From Pyrofollis japonicus (lineage in GTDB: Archaea > Thermoproteota > Thermoprotei_A > Sulfolobales > Pyrodictiaceae): a stretch of 64,000 nt of DNA. Numbering within the stretch: position 1 is the first letter of the stretch; every line of letters starts with the position of its first letter. The notes below the pieces were generated by a model that was not told the DNA's origin, ran no database searches, and saw only the letters and a list, made by a program, of their open reading frames with translations. A program made the position numbers and the translations under genes. Location: NCBI RefSeq assembly GCF_033097485.1, contig NZ_AP028634.1, positions 701,126-765,125 on the forward strand, written 5' to 3'. This document shows, piece by piece, positions 33,976-42,469 of this stretch.

Positions 33976-34707
33976 CTAGCTGCTTTGTCCATATTCTTTG
34001 CCGAGTAGTGGTGCTAGTTCTTCGAGGTATGGTTTCGCGTAGGGTGTTTCGAGGAATTGTTTTGGCTTATATACTCCGTGTAGTGTTCCGTGCCTCATGT
34101 AGGCTATTCTTGTTGCTAGGTGGAGTGCTTCTGGCAGGTTATGAGTTACGTGGATCGCTGTGAACCCTATCTCTCTGTGGAGTTGCTTGAGCAGGTTTCG
34201 CCCGACCAGTCTCAGCGCGGGATCCAGTGCGCTTAGGGGCTCGTCTAGGAGGAGCAGCTTTGGCTGCACTACTAGTGCCCTTGCGAGTGCTACTCTTTGT
34301 TGTTCTCCGCCGCTGAGCGTTGCTGGCTTCCTGTCGAGGAGGTGCTCTATCCCCAGGTGCTTCGCGATTGCCCTTACTTTCTCATCCACTATGTTCTTGG
34401 GCGTCTTTCTAGCCCTGAGCCCGTAGGCTATGTTATCGTATACGGTCATGTGTGGGAAGAGCGCGTAGCTCTGGGGGACTAGGGCTATTCCCCTCTCCTC
34501 TGGGGGTAGGTGGGTTACGTCGCGCCCGTCTATGACTATGCGGCCGCGTCTCGGCCTGATTATCCCGGCTATGGTTAGTACTAGGACTGTTTTGCCTACA
34601 CCGCTGGGGCCTAGTACTACAAGGTATTCTCTCCTCCCCACCTCTAGGCGGGGTATGCTGAGCTTGAACCCACCTAGCTCTACTTCCAGGTTCTCTATGA
34701 GCATCAT
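33976..34707 (-). CDS. wtpC: Tungstate/molybdate ABC transporter ATPase
   Basis: This 243-residue ABC ATPase has Walker A LGPSGVGKTVL (about 33-43), Q-loop LVPQSYALFPHMTVYDN, signature TLSGGEQQRVALARALV and Walker B KLLLLDEPLSALDP with a following H-loop (AIHVTHNLPEAL). ATPases of this set energise uptake of tungstate or molybdate. The C-terminal oxyanion-sensing MOP domain of ModC is absent, so regulation likely rests on the upstream ModE-like protein. ATG overlaps the permease stop by four bases (ATGA). It is the last gene of the operon. Confidence 0.87.
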   Translation of the reverse strand: MMLIENLEVELGGFKLSIPRLEVGRREYLVVLGPSGVGKTVLVLTIAGIIRPRRGRIVIDGRDVTHLPPEERGIALVPQSYALFPHMTVYDNIAYGLRARKTPKNIVDEKVRAIAKHLGIEHLLDRKPATLSGGEQQRVALARALVVQPKLLLLDEPLSALDPALRLVGRNLLKQLHREIGFTAIHVTHNLPEALHLATRIAYMRHGTLHGVYKPKQFLETPYAKPYLEELAPLLGKEYGQSS

Positions 34708-35489
34708 TTCTGCGTCACCGTACGAAGTGCTACGAAGACCGCGATTGCAAGAGCTGCGAGCAGAGCCGAGATAACTACCGCATAGTCTAGGCCGTAGGCG
34801 TTCAGCACCTCTATTATCAGCACATTCACGGTCTTGGGGTGGTAGGCTACTATTAGGAGTGCCCCTACCTCGCTAACAGCCCTCGCCCATGCGAGTAGTG
34901 CTCCCGCGACTATGTGGCGGAGGCTCATGGGCAGCGTTATGGTTAGGAGTACTCGTAGCTGCGTCGCCCCGAGGCTTCGGGCAACAGCCTCTGTCATCGG
35001 GTCTATGCTCTCTATGCCTGCCCTTACTGTGTCAACCAGGAGGGGGGCGGACACGAACACCATTACCGCTACTACTCCTGCGAAGCTGTCCTCGAGCCAA
35101 ACACCCAGGCTCTTGACCAGGGGTGATGCTACTCCGTTCCTACCGTAGGCCGTTAACAACATTATCCCTGCAACAGCGTGGGGCATGACGAAGGGAAGAT
35201 CCACTATTGTCTCTACTACTCGTTTCCCGGAGAACTCGTACCTGGCGAGAACATAGGCCAGGGGAACGCCCGCTGCAAGGAGCACTGCGACGGCTATGAG
35301 GGAGGCCTCTAGTGTGACACGGAACGCGCTCCTAACCTGCTCCGCGAGAATAGTTTCGCCCAGGACTTCTCTGAGGACAGAGGGCTCTAGGCGCGCAAAG
35401 AGCGAGAAGACAGGTAGGGCTATGAAGATCACGAGCAGTGAGGCGAGCGCATGGATAACTATGAGTGGCTTAGCCCTCGTGCCTGACAA
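34704..35489 (-). CDS. wtpB: Tungstate/molybdate ABC transporter permease
   Basis: This 261-residue, six-helix permease carries the coupling motif EAVARSLGATQLRVLLTITL, the EAA loop that contacts the ATPase. ETIVDLPFVMPHAVAGIMLL is characteristic of ModB/WtpB. It should form a homodimer channel with two WtpC subunits. It overlaps the binding-protein gene by 20 bases and the ATPase by four, so the three genes are translationally coupled. Confidence 0.87.
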   Translation of the reverse strand: MSGTRAKPLIVIHALASLLVIFIALPVFSLFARLEPSVLREVLGETILAEQVRSAFRVTLEASLIAVAVLLAAGVPLAYVLARYEFSGKRVVETIVDLPFVMPHAVAGIMLLTAYGRNGVASPLVKSLGVWLEDSFAGVVAVMVFVSAPLLVDTVRAGIESIDPMTEAVARSLGATQLRVLLTITLPMSLRHIVAGALLAWARAVSEVGALLIVAYHPKTVNVLIIEVLNAYGLDYAVVISALLAALAIAVFVALRTVTQK

Positions 35490-36525
35490 GGCCTCTTATC
35501 TCCTCCGGTAGGTTGCCATAGCCGAGGGGTTTCTCGAGGAATGGCTGCCCCATTTCCTCGAAGACGCTGCGGCCCTCGCTGAGAAGGTACTTTACGAAGA
35601 GTATTGCTTCCTTGTGGTGCTCGGCGTTCTTGGGGACCGTTACGCCGTAGATTATTGGGGCCATTGGTATCGCCTTCTCCTTGTCCGTGCCAGCCATTAT
35701 GTGCACAACCACTCGTGCATACCTAGAGGCCATACCCGGGTCTGCCAGGTTTATACTGGGCGGTAGCTCCACGTAGCTCAGATTATGCTGTACTGCGACG
35801 CTGCTGTACTCGAACGCGTAGTCTAGGCTGCCTGCTTCAAGCAATGAGATAAGGTCTATGCTCTTCGGCCTAATAACGAGGTTCCCGGATGCCTCGGGGC
35901 TGGGCGGGATATAGATGTGGAGCGTACCGTTGACTACCTCGTAGCGGGCGCCCCTAATCTTGTCTATGATCAAGCTCTTGAGGAGAGACGTGTTCCCCGT
36001 CTCGAGAGAGGCGAGGCCTATGACGCCTACTGCTCGATAGCCACACGGGTCTAGGTTGGGGTCGGAGAACCCGTAGCGGACACCGTTGCGCGCGAGAATA
36101 CGGAATACTGAGAGGTCGCCGCTGCTGCTCATTGCTTCCTGGGCGTAGCGCGACTTATCCGTGAACACTATGACGAGGCTATTTGAGGCAAAGGCGATGT
36201 ACCAGTCGGCGTAGTCTGGAACCATCATGCGCGGAATGAGCCTATAATCTGCGACTGCGACGATGTCGCAGTTCTTGCCGAGCTCTGTCACCTTTCGGAC
36301 CGCGAGAACACTGCCGCTTGGCTCGAGGAGGACGCGGATACCATACTTTTTCTCAAAGCCCTTGGCGAGCTCCTGGAGCGGCAAGATGAGTGACCCGGCG
36401 TTACAGACAACTATCTCGCCGCCCTTCCGGAGACGCCACTGATCTCTGCTCTCGTACAAGAGGAGCGTGGCAACGAGGACAACGACTAGGATGGCGGCGA
36501 GGGCTGTGCCGAAGCGCGTGCCCAC
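35470..36525 (-). CDS. wtpA: Tungstate/molybdate-binding protein
   Basis: This 351-residue exported binding protein begins with a signal-anchor helix (LAAILVVVLVATLLL) and then IVVCNAGSLILPLQELAKGF, the N-lobe serine/asparagine oxyanion site. FSDPNLDPCGYRAVGVIGLA is the WtpA signature; E/D residues in the hinge would complete the octahedral site. There is no lipobox cysteine, so the anchor may remain. The GTG start lies just downstream of a TATA element and the palindrome at 36567-36588. WtpA binds tungstate with very high affinity, useful for tungsten enzymes of hyperthermophiles. Confidence 0.88.
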   Translation of the reverse strand: MGTRFGTALAAILVVVLVATLLLYESRDQWRLRKGGEIVVCNAGSLILPLQELAKGFEKKYGIRVLLEPSGSVLAVRKVTELGKNCDIVAVADYRLIPRMMVPDYADWYIAFASNSLVIVFTDKSRYAQEAMSSSGDLSVFRILARNGVRYGFSDPNLDPCGYRAVGVIGLASLETGNTSLLKSLIIDKIRGARYEVVNGTLHIYIPPSPEASGNLVIRPKSIDLISLLEAGSLDYAFEYSSVAVQHNLSYVELPPSINLADPGMASRYARVVVHIMAGTDKEKAIPMAPIIYGVTVPKNAEHHKEAILFVKYLLSEGRSVFEEMGQPFLEKPLGYGNLPEEIRGLVRHEG

Positions 36526-36555
36526 CTAGTCCACCGGTACTGTAAAGCCATTGGA

Positions 36556-36564
36556 CAATATTTA
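36556..36564 (-). promoter_or_regulatory. TATA element of the wtpABC operon
   Basis: On the minus strand GGATAAATATTGTCC contains the TATA-like AAATATT, about 35 bases before the wtpA GTG. It directly follows the palindrome, so a protein on the palindrome would sit at or just upstream of the BRE/TATA. Confidence 0.5.
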
Positions 36565-36566
36565 TC

Positions 36567-36588
36567 CGTTATCCGAAGCCGGATAACG
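36567..36588. promoter_or_regulatory. Candidate ModE-type operator
   Basis: Two perfect nine-base arms, CGTTATCCG and CGGATAACG, flank a four-base AAGC centre. The outer hexamers CGTTAT and ATAACG are the same as those I recall from the bacterial ModE box. The dyad lies between the regulator gene and wtpA, touching the TATA element, so tungstate- or molybdate-bound regulator could control transport here. The match to the bacterial box is from memory; the dyad itself is seen directly. Confidence 0.6.
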
Positions 36589-36630
36589 AATTATTAGCAG
36601 AGGACCAGGGGCTTCCTTCAGCACTGCAAT

Positions 36631-37689
36631 CTAGGCTTTGATTTTCTCGCAGAAGTCTCCAGGGACCCGGTAGCCCCGAAGACTCTGAAGCACTTTCATG
36701 AACTCGTCGGAGCAGAACTTCTCGAGAAGTATTCTTACAGCATTTCTCTCCAAAGAATGCCTCGTTGTCACTATATCGAAGCGCTCCCAGGCCACCGGCA
36801 CGAATCTTAGTCCGTAGGCCTCTGCTACGCACTGTATCCCGAGCCCCACATCGGCGTCTCCGCGCGCAACAGCCTCAGCAACCTCTACATGGGTTCTCGC
36901 CTCCCGTGTCCATCCCCTTATCTGGGCCGGGTCGAAACGGGCCCCGTGCTCCTCTGCCCACTTCTTCAGAAAATACTCCAATAGGATCCTTGTCCCACTT
37001 CCCTGTTCTCGATTGATAAGTGTAAGACGGCCCTCGAGAAGGCCTTCAGCTATCTCGTTGAGGCTCATATCGTGCCTCGTTATAACTCCTTGGAGCCGCT
37101 CATACCCCTTGACGAGAACCATGCTAATACCTTTCGCAAGGCTCCTCACAAGCCCAATATTATACTCCCCCGAGGCAGAGTCATAGACGTGGAGCCCTGC
37201 CAGGTCTGCTTCGCCGAGGACTAGTGCCGCGAGACCCCTCACTGAGCCAATCCAGTGGGCCTCTACGAGCACGTTCACGTCCCTAGCCAGGCCTACTAGG
37301 TGGCTAAGGGCGACGTCATGGCTACCAGCATAGACAACGACACTGCCTGCGGGGAGGGCTTGCTGGGCGGGAAGGCTCGGTGGCTCACCGTGGACGCGGC
37401 GGTAGGCCTCGAGAAACACTGTGAGAAGCTCTTTGCCTCTATCGGTGAGCCTTGCTCCTCCGCCTCTCCTCCCGCCTCTCTGGACCTCTACGATCTTTTC
37501 CCCGAGGAGTCTCTCCACTCTGTTTATGCGCTCCCACGCCCTGGAGTAGGCAAGGCCCAGACTCCTGGCGGCACAGAGAATCGAGCCACACTTGTCTATG
37601 AGGAGTAGGAGCTTCCCGGTGGTCTCGTCAACTACTACCTGGTCCCCGATTACTAGCTCAACGCTTATCCTAGGCCTAAGCCTGCGCAA
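36631..37689 (-). CDS. ModE-type regulator with periplasmic-binding-like domain
   Basis: This 352-residue protein begins with a ModE/LysR-like winged helix: GKLLLLIDKCGSILCAARSL followed by GLAYSRAWERINRVERLLGE and RGGRRGGGARLTDRGKELL. From about residue 120 it has a PBP-like ligand domain (INREQGSGTRILLEYFL, DADVGLGIQCVAEAYGL). This architecture is used in archaea and bacteria for molybdate/tungstate control in place of MOP domains. It starts with TTG and lies directly upstream of wtpABC on the same strand, with the palindromic candidate operator in the 105-base gap. Confidence 0.83.
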   Translation of the reverse strand: MRRLRPRISVELVIGDQVVVDETTGKLLLLIDKCGSILCAARSLGLAYSRAWERINRVERLLGEKIVEVQRGGRRGGGARLTDRGKELLTVFLEAYRRVHGEPPSLPAQQALPAGSVVVYAGSHDVALSHLVGLARDVNVLVEAHWIGSVRGLAALVLGEADLAGLHVYDSASGEYNIGLVRSLAKGISMVLVKGYERLQGVITRHDMSLNEIAEGLLEGRLTLINREQGSGTRILLEYFLKKWAEEHGARFDPAQIRGWTREARTHVEVAEAVARGDADVGLGIQCVAEAYGLRFVPVAWERFDIVTTRHSLERNAVRILLEKFCSDEFMKVLQSLRGYRVPGDFCEKIKA

Positions 37690-37846
37690 GATGCTTACCC
37701 TTTTCTCCGGAAACCCTGGTTCTTAGCCCGGGTTACGGTAATTACTATTCCTCCTTGCCTTGCTCCACGACACTATAATATGGTGTTATGAAATCATGCT
37801 ATTTAAGTTTACCAAGATTTAATTTAAGCATGCAAAGCTTGAAGCA

Positions 37847-39256
37847 TTAGCCTATTGTTACCTCAACTATCTTTCCTCCATGCCTTTCTACTGCGTTTTT
37901 AACGAGCTTGTCAACGGTCTCTACTATTTCTCTGAGCCGGTCCCTTGTCTCGGCCTCGCTGTAGACCCGTAGCTTTGGCTCTGTGCCGCTCTTCCTCACG
38001 AGTACCCAGGAGCCGTCGTCGTACTCGTAGCGCATGCCATCGATGCTGAGCACCTTGGCTGGTTCTCCTAGGGCTCTCTTCAGCTCCTCAACTAGCTCCT
38101 CGTATACCTTGTCGCGTAGGCTCGTTGGCTCGAGGAGGTAGCTCCTGCGGTCCCAGGGGTAGTCGGGTATGCCTAGCTCGTCTAGCAGCGTGGCCAGGGG
38201 CTTGCCTTCCTCGATAAGGGTCTTGGTTACTAGTGCTGCTTGCCATACGCCGTCAACCCAGGGCCCCCATCTCGGGTCTATTAGCTTCCAGGGCTCTGCT
38301 GCGAGAACCACATTGCTTGCTCCGAGCTGCTTTAGTCTCTCATGGGTTTTTCCCAGCCGGTAACGCTCTACACGGCCGCCGAGCCTCTCAGCAACAACGT
38401 CAACCACCCTACCCGTATCGATGCTCACTATTACTGTGCCTTTGCGCTCTCTCAGCAAGAGCGCGGCGTAGAAGGCTATGAGGCGGTCCTGCCTAACGAA
38501 CCCAGCGCGGGGATCAAGTACTGCTAACCGGTCCCCGTCACCGTCGTGGGCTAGTATGAGGTCTGGGCTGGCTGCGCGGTAGAAGGGCAGGAGGGGCTCG
38601 AGGACATCTTTGCGGGGCTCTGGGCTCCTCCCGGGAAAGAAGCCGTCCGGGTTAGAGTTCACTGTGACCACTCTGGCGCCTAGCATTCGCAGCACGGTGG
38701 GCGTAACCATGTAGGTGGCGCCGTTCGCGGGGTCCACGAGTACCCTAGGCCTTGCCTTGACCCGTGAAGGCTCTAGCCTCGAAACCATTTCCCCGATGTA
38801 CTTGCTCACAGCCTCCTCTGCGTGGAAGAAGCCCTTGGCGACCCGCCAATCACCGGGCTCAGCCGTCTCCACGAGCTCTTCAACTCTCTCCTCTAGGTCC
38901 CTTGTGAATTCGTAGCCCTCGCTGTCGTAGAGCTTGAGCCCATTATACTCTGGCGGATTATGGCTAGCCGTAACCGAGGCGCCGAGGGAGCCGCCGAGCC
39001 TACTAGCAGCATAGGCCGCGACAGGAGTAGGGGCCACGCCCACGTAGCCTGCCGAGACGCCGCCAGCCATGAGGCCACTCATGAACGCCAACGTGAGCAG
39101 GGGCCCCGTAGTCCTAGTATCGTGGACCACGTAGGCCTCGCCACGCCCATCGACAACCTTTGCGGCCGCGAGGCCAAGCCTATAGGCGAGGACAGCGTCG
39201 AACTCCCCGGGGTACTTCATCCTTATACCAGCTGTTCCGAAGAGCCTCCTAGGCAA
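37847..39256 (-). CDS. Phosphohexomutase (phosphomannomutase/phosphoglucosamine mutase)
   Basis: This 469-residue alpha-D-phosphohexomutase begins RRLFGTAGIRMKYPGEF. The active serine is in VTASHNPPEYNGLK, the metal loop is AHDGDGDRLAVLDPR, the sugar loop is VLAAEPWKLIDPRWGPWVDG and the phosphate loop RKSGTEPKLRVYSEA. The sugar-loop sequence departs from the usual GEQSGH of GlmM, so the preferred sugar is uncertain. The TTG start gives the conserved FGTAGIR at position 6. It is transcribed away from the pyrimidine operon. Confidence 0.87.
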   Translation of the reverse strand: MPRRLFGTAGIRMKYPGEFDAVLAYRLGLAAAKVVDGRGEAYVVHDTRTTGPLLTLAFMSGLMAGGVSAGYVGVAPTPVAAYAASRLGGSLGASVTASHNPPEYNGLKLYDSEGYEFTRDLEERVEELVETAEPGDWRVAKGFFHAEEAVSKYIGEMVSRLEPSRVKARPRVLVDPANGATYMVTPTVLRMLGARVVTVNSNPDGFFPGRSPEPRKDVLEPLLPFYRAASPDLILAHDGDGDRLAVLDPRAGFVRQDRLIAFYAALLLRERKGTVIVSIDTGRVVDVVAERLGGRVERYRLGKTHERLKQLGASNVVLAAEPWKLIDPRWGPWVDGVWQAALVTKTLIEEGKPLATLLDELGIPDYPWDRRSYLLEPTSLRDKVYEELVEELKRALGEPAKVLSIDGMRYEYDDGSWVLVRKSGTEPKLRVYSEAETRDRLREIVETVDKLVKNAVERHGGKIVEVTIG

Positions 39257-39572
39257 CGCCCCAGCACACCGCCGCCGAGACTATAGTACACGGGCAAGGC
39301 GTAAGAGGGTTACCAGGCACACCGCTAACAAGAAGGCGCAAGAAATATGGACACCGGCCCACACAATAACATTCCCCCTGGGTGGATGAGGTAGTAGGGA
39401 CGTGCCGACAAGTGGCCCAGCTTCTCCCCGGGCCGTGGGGACAGGTGGAGCGACCCTGACACCCCTCCTCTGAATGGAGCAGATGCCGGGACGAACGTGT
39501 ACTAGGTGATTCTTGGTAAGAGTTTAGAGCCCTTGCGTCAATACCCTAGTCTGAGTCCTGGGCGAGGCCTCA
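39257..39572. other. Divergent intergenic region before pyrE
   Basis: No gene is supported. The middle (about 39375-39500) is GC-rich with short self-complementary runs (CCCCGGGCC; GTGGGGACAGG), and could fold as an RNA, but no conserved box of tRNA, SRP, RNase P or C/D sRNA is found. Weak AT-rich elements near 39350 (AAGAAATATGG) and 39510-39530 may be promoters for the two divergent units. Confidence 0.4.
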
Positions 39573-40181
39573 ATGGCTAGACAAGACGATAGCGTAGCCA
39601 CGGTGCTTGCAGGCCTCCTCATACGCATTGGTGCCATCAAGTTTGGCGAGTTTGTTCTCAGTAGTGGTGCTCGTAGCCCGATCTACGTTGACTTAAGGAT
39701 TGTGCCTAGTTTTCCCGACGTGTTTAGGCGTGTTCTTGCCATGCTTTCTGGCCTCGTGGCCTCGGAGGCTGGTGATGCCGAGACTATTGTCGGGGTTGCT
39801 ACCGGTGGGTTGCCGTGGGCTACGGGGGTTGCGCTGAGCCTTGGCCTACCCCTTGCCTATGTTCGCTCGGAGAAGAAGGGTTATGGTACTGGTCGCCGCG
39901 TTGAGGGCGTGGTTAGAGGTTGCTCAGTCATAGTTGACGATGTTGCTACTACTGGTTCGAGCCTGGCCTCTGCAGCTGAGGCTGTTAGGGAGGCTGGTGG
40001 GAGGCCCTGCTACGCCGTGGTGGTTGTTGATCGCGGGCAGGGTGCGGGTGAGAGGCTTAGTGGGCTCGGTGTTCGGTTGTTGAGGCTGGCCACGCTGAGA
40101 GAGGTCTTGGAGGCTGCTGGCGAGGAGGGGCTTGTTGAGAGGGAGACCGTCTTAAGGGTTATAAGGGAGCTATATGGCTGA
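39573..40181 (+). CDS. pyrE: Orotate phosphoribosyltransferase
   Basis: This 202-residue enzyme joins orotate and PRPP to form OMP. GAIKFGEFVLSSGARSPIYV is the N-terminal loop, EKKGYGTGRRVEGV the flexible catalytic loop, and VIVDDVATTGSSLASAAEAV the PRPP-binding motif. It is the first gene of a compact pyrimidine operon with pyrB, pyrI, pyrK and pyrC. ATG start. OMP decarboxylase (pyrF) is not found in the window. Confidence 0.92.
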   Translation: MARQDDSVATVLAGLLIRIGAIKFGEFVLSSGARSPIYVDLRIVPSFPDVFRRVLAMLSGLVASEAGDAETIVGVATGGLPWATGVALSLGLPLAYVRSEKKGYGTGRRVEGVVRGCSVIVDDVATTGSSLASAAEAVREAGGRPCYAVVVVDRGQGAGERLSGLGVRLLRLATLREVLEAAGEEGLVERETVLRVIRELYG

Positions 40182-40199
40182 AGCATTGCCGAGGGCTTA

Positions 40200-41153
40200 G
40201 TGGGCTCGGCTAGAGCCACATGGCTTGGCCGCGACGTTATCAGTATTCTCGATTTCTCTCGCGATATGCTTGAGGAGCTCTTCCTAGTCGCAGACGAGAT
40301 GGACAGGTTTCTGCGCAGCGGCCGTGTTCCGAGGCTTCTCGAAGGCAAACTGGTGGCGCTGGCTTTCTTCGAGCCCTCTACCCGGACTAGGCTGAGCTTC
40401 GACACTGCTGCTAAGAGGCTTGGCGCCGAGACTATCGGGTTTAGCGGGGAGGAGGGAACGAGTATCGCTAAGGGCGAGAACCTGGCCGACACTGTCAGGA
40501 TGCTCGATAGCTACGCTGACGCGATAGTTATTAGGCACAAGTACGAGGGCTCGGCGCTCTACGCCGCAGAGGTAGCGGAGCACCCCGTCATCAACGCTGG
40601 TGATGGGAAGCAGCATCACCCGACGCAGGCTATGCTAGACCTCTATACCGTGAGGCAGCTGTTTGGCTCAGTGGATGGACTGGTGTACGGAGTGCTCGGC
40701 GACCTCCGCTATGGTAGGGCGGCGACAAGCTTCATCCTGGGGTTGACGCTGTTTCGTCCCAAGAAGCTCTACCTCATCTCGCCTCCGCTGCTCCGGGCTA
40801 GGGAGGAGGTCCTAGAGGTTCTTCGTCAGCGGGGGATCGTGTTCGAGGAGGCGGGCAGCCTGGAGGAAGTGATAGGGGGGCTCGACGTGCTATACGTGAC
40901 GCGTATTCAGCGGGAGCGCTTCCCGGACCCGAGTGAGTACGAGAAGGTGAAGGGCAGCTACCGGGTTACGCGGAGGCTCCTAGAGGAGCACGCTAAGCCC
41001 GAACTCAGGGTTATGCATCCATTGCCACGCGTTGACGAGATAAGCTTTGACGTGGACGAGACCAAGTATGCGGCTTATTTCATCCAAGCCCGTAACGGAG
41101 TACCCGTTCGCATGGCCTTGCTAGCCCTTGTCCTCGGAGGGTGGGAGAAATGA
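40200..41153 (+). CDS. pyrB: Aspartate carbamoyltransferase catalytic subunit
   Basis: This 317-residue enzyme makes carbamoyl aspartate. [20 protein letters not shown] is the carbamoyl-phosphate site, [18 protein letters not shown] follows, [20 protein letters not shown] is the 240s loop and [12 protein letters not shown] the C-terminal signature. It starts with GTG, 18 bases after pyrE, and its stop overlaps the pyrI ATG by four bases, as expected for the catalytic and regulatory chains of one holoenzyme. Confidence 0.93.
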   Translation: MGSARATWLGRDVISILDFSRDMLEELFLVADEMDRFLRSGRVPRLLEGKLVALAFFEPSTRTRLSFDTAAKRLGAETIGFSGEEGTSIAKGENLADTVRMLDSYADAIVIRHKYEGSALYAAEVAEHPVINAGDGKQHHPTQAMLDLYTVRQLFGSVDGLVYGVLGDLRYGRAATSFILGLTLFRPKKLYLISPPLLRAREEVLEVLRQRGIVFEEAGSLEEVIGGLDVLYVTRIQRERFPDPSEYEKVKGSYRVTRRLLEEHAKPELRVMHPLPRVDEISFDVDETKYAAYFIQARNGVPVRMALLALVLGGWEK

Positions 41154-41629
41154 GCCCCGGGGAAGCACTCCTCGTCCGCAAGATACGCGACGGGACAGTC
41201 ATAGACCATATTCCTGCCGGGAGAGCCTTAGTAGTGCTGAGGATCCTCGGCATAACGGGGAGGGAGGGCCTCAGAGTAGCCGTTGTGATGAATGTTGAGA
41301 GCCGCAGGCTTGGCCGCAAGGACATAGTTAAGATTGAGAATAGGCATCTCCGCCCCGAAGAGGTTAACAAGATAGCGTTGGTCGCGCCAACCGCTACTAT
41401 AAACATTGTGCGCGACTACGAGGTTGTTGAGAAGAAGCGCGTAGAGCTACCCAGCATCGTCGAGGGTATATTGAAGTGCACTAACCCCACGTGTATTACG
41501 AGGAAGCCCAGGGAGCCCGTGAAGCCCAGGTTCAGGGTGCTGAGCCGCCGTCCTCTGCGTTTGCAGTGCATGTACTGTGGGACCATTGTGTCTGAAGATG
41601 ATGTTGTGAAGCAGTTAATAGGCGGGTAG
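41150..41629 (+). CDS. pyrI: Aspartate carbamoyltransferase regulatory subunit
   Basis: This 159-residue chain binds nucleotide effectors and a structural zinc ion. [20 protein letters not shown] starts the allosteric domain; the zinc ligands are C-x4-C in CTNPTC and C-x2-C in CMYC, followed by a short end. The ATG at 41150 overlaps the pyrB stop (ATGA); an upstream GTG at 41141 is less likely. PyrI ties the operon to feedback by CTP and ATP. Confidence 0.93.
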   Translation: MSPGEALLVRKIRDGTVIDHIPAGRALVVLRILGITGREGLRVAVVMNVESRRLGRKDIVKIENRHLRPEEVNKIALVAPTATINIVRDYEVVEKKRVELPSIVEGILKCTNPTCITRKPREPVKPRFRVLSRRPLRLQCMYCGTIVSEDDVVKQLIGG

Positions 41630-41635
41630 GCCGGC

Positions 41636-42451
41636 ATGGGTGTTACCCGGGCTGGGCTGCGGAGGGCAGCGGGGCTTCCGCGGTATAGGTATACTAGTCT
41701 GGGGCTAGGCCGCGTAGTTTGGCGGAGCAAGCGTGGCATTATCCTAGAGTACCGCTACCTTGGCGACTCCGTGGATATTTTGCCTGGCCAGTTTGTCCAT
41801 TTCTGGGTACCAGGCTACGAGGCTATACCGCTCACCCCGCTATATAGTGACGAAGATGTTGTAGTGTTCCTGGTAGCCGAGAGGGGGCCTACTACGCGAA
41901 AAATCGTACAAGACCCGCCACGCTACGCGGGAGTAATAGCGCCTCTGGGCAGGCCCGTGAACCCCACTGGGCCGAGGATCCTGCTCGTCGCAGGCGGTGT
42001 TGGAGTTGCCTCCGTTGCATCGATCGCTAGGAGTGCGGTGGAGAGGGGGCTGGAAACCGTCCTCGTCTATGGCGCTAGGAGTGGGGACGAGCTGGCGCCC
42101 ATAGAGCCCTATGTCGGCGACGTGGAGACCTTGTACGCGACCGAGGATGGGAGCAAGGGTGTTCGCGGAACAGTCATCGATGCCTTGGTGGAGGAGGAGC
42201 TCCGGGGGTTCAGCGAGGCCTATGCAGCTGGGCCTCCCGCTATGCTTTGCAGGCTCTACGAGCTCCAGCAAGAACGTAGGATAGCTGATAGGCTCTACAT
42301 GGCTCCGGAGAGGGTTATTCGGTGCGGGCTAGGGTTTTGCGGTAAGTGCGCCATACCAGGCACCACTAAGCTACTGTGCAGGGACGGTGCCTTCCTAGAC
42401 TCCAAAGAGCTCTCCCAGTGGGTCAGGATGGGGTGCCCCGTTAACGGCTAG
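41636..42451 (+). CDS. pyrK: Dihydroorotate dehydrogenase electron-transfer subunit
   Basis: This 271-residue protein of the ferredoxin reductase fold has an FAD-binding barrel (ILPGQFVHFWVPGYEAIPLT), NAD-like motif RILLVAGGVGVASVASIARS, and a C-terminal 2Fe-2S site with cysteines in CGLGFCGKC and LLCRDGAF. It would pass electrons from the PyrD core to a carrier. The PyrD gene is not adjacent here. It lies between pyrI and pyrC in the operon. Confidence 0.85.
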   Translation: MGVTRAGLRRAAGLPRYRYTSLGLGRVVWRSKRGIILEYRYLGDSVDILPGQFVHFWVPGYEAIPLTPLYSDEDVVVFLVAERGPTTRKIVQDPPRYAGVIAPLGRPVNPTGPRILLVAGGVGVASVASIARSAVERGLETVLVYGARSGDELAPIEPYVGDVETLYATEDGSKGVRGTVIDALVEEELRGFSEAYAAGPPAMLCRLYELQQERRIADRLYMAPERVIRCGLGFCGKCAIPGTTKLLCRDGAFLDSKELSQWVRMGCPVNG

Positions 42452-42469
42452 GAGGCGGTGCTACGAGGC

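Noticed and set aside
39375..39500. C/D box sRNA or other structured RNA upstream of pyrE
   Set aside because: GGATGAGG resembles a C box and CTGA occurs twice, but the C box does not match the consensus and no D-prime/C-prime pair is properly placed.
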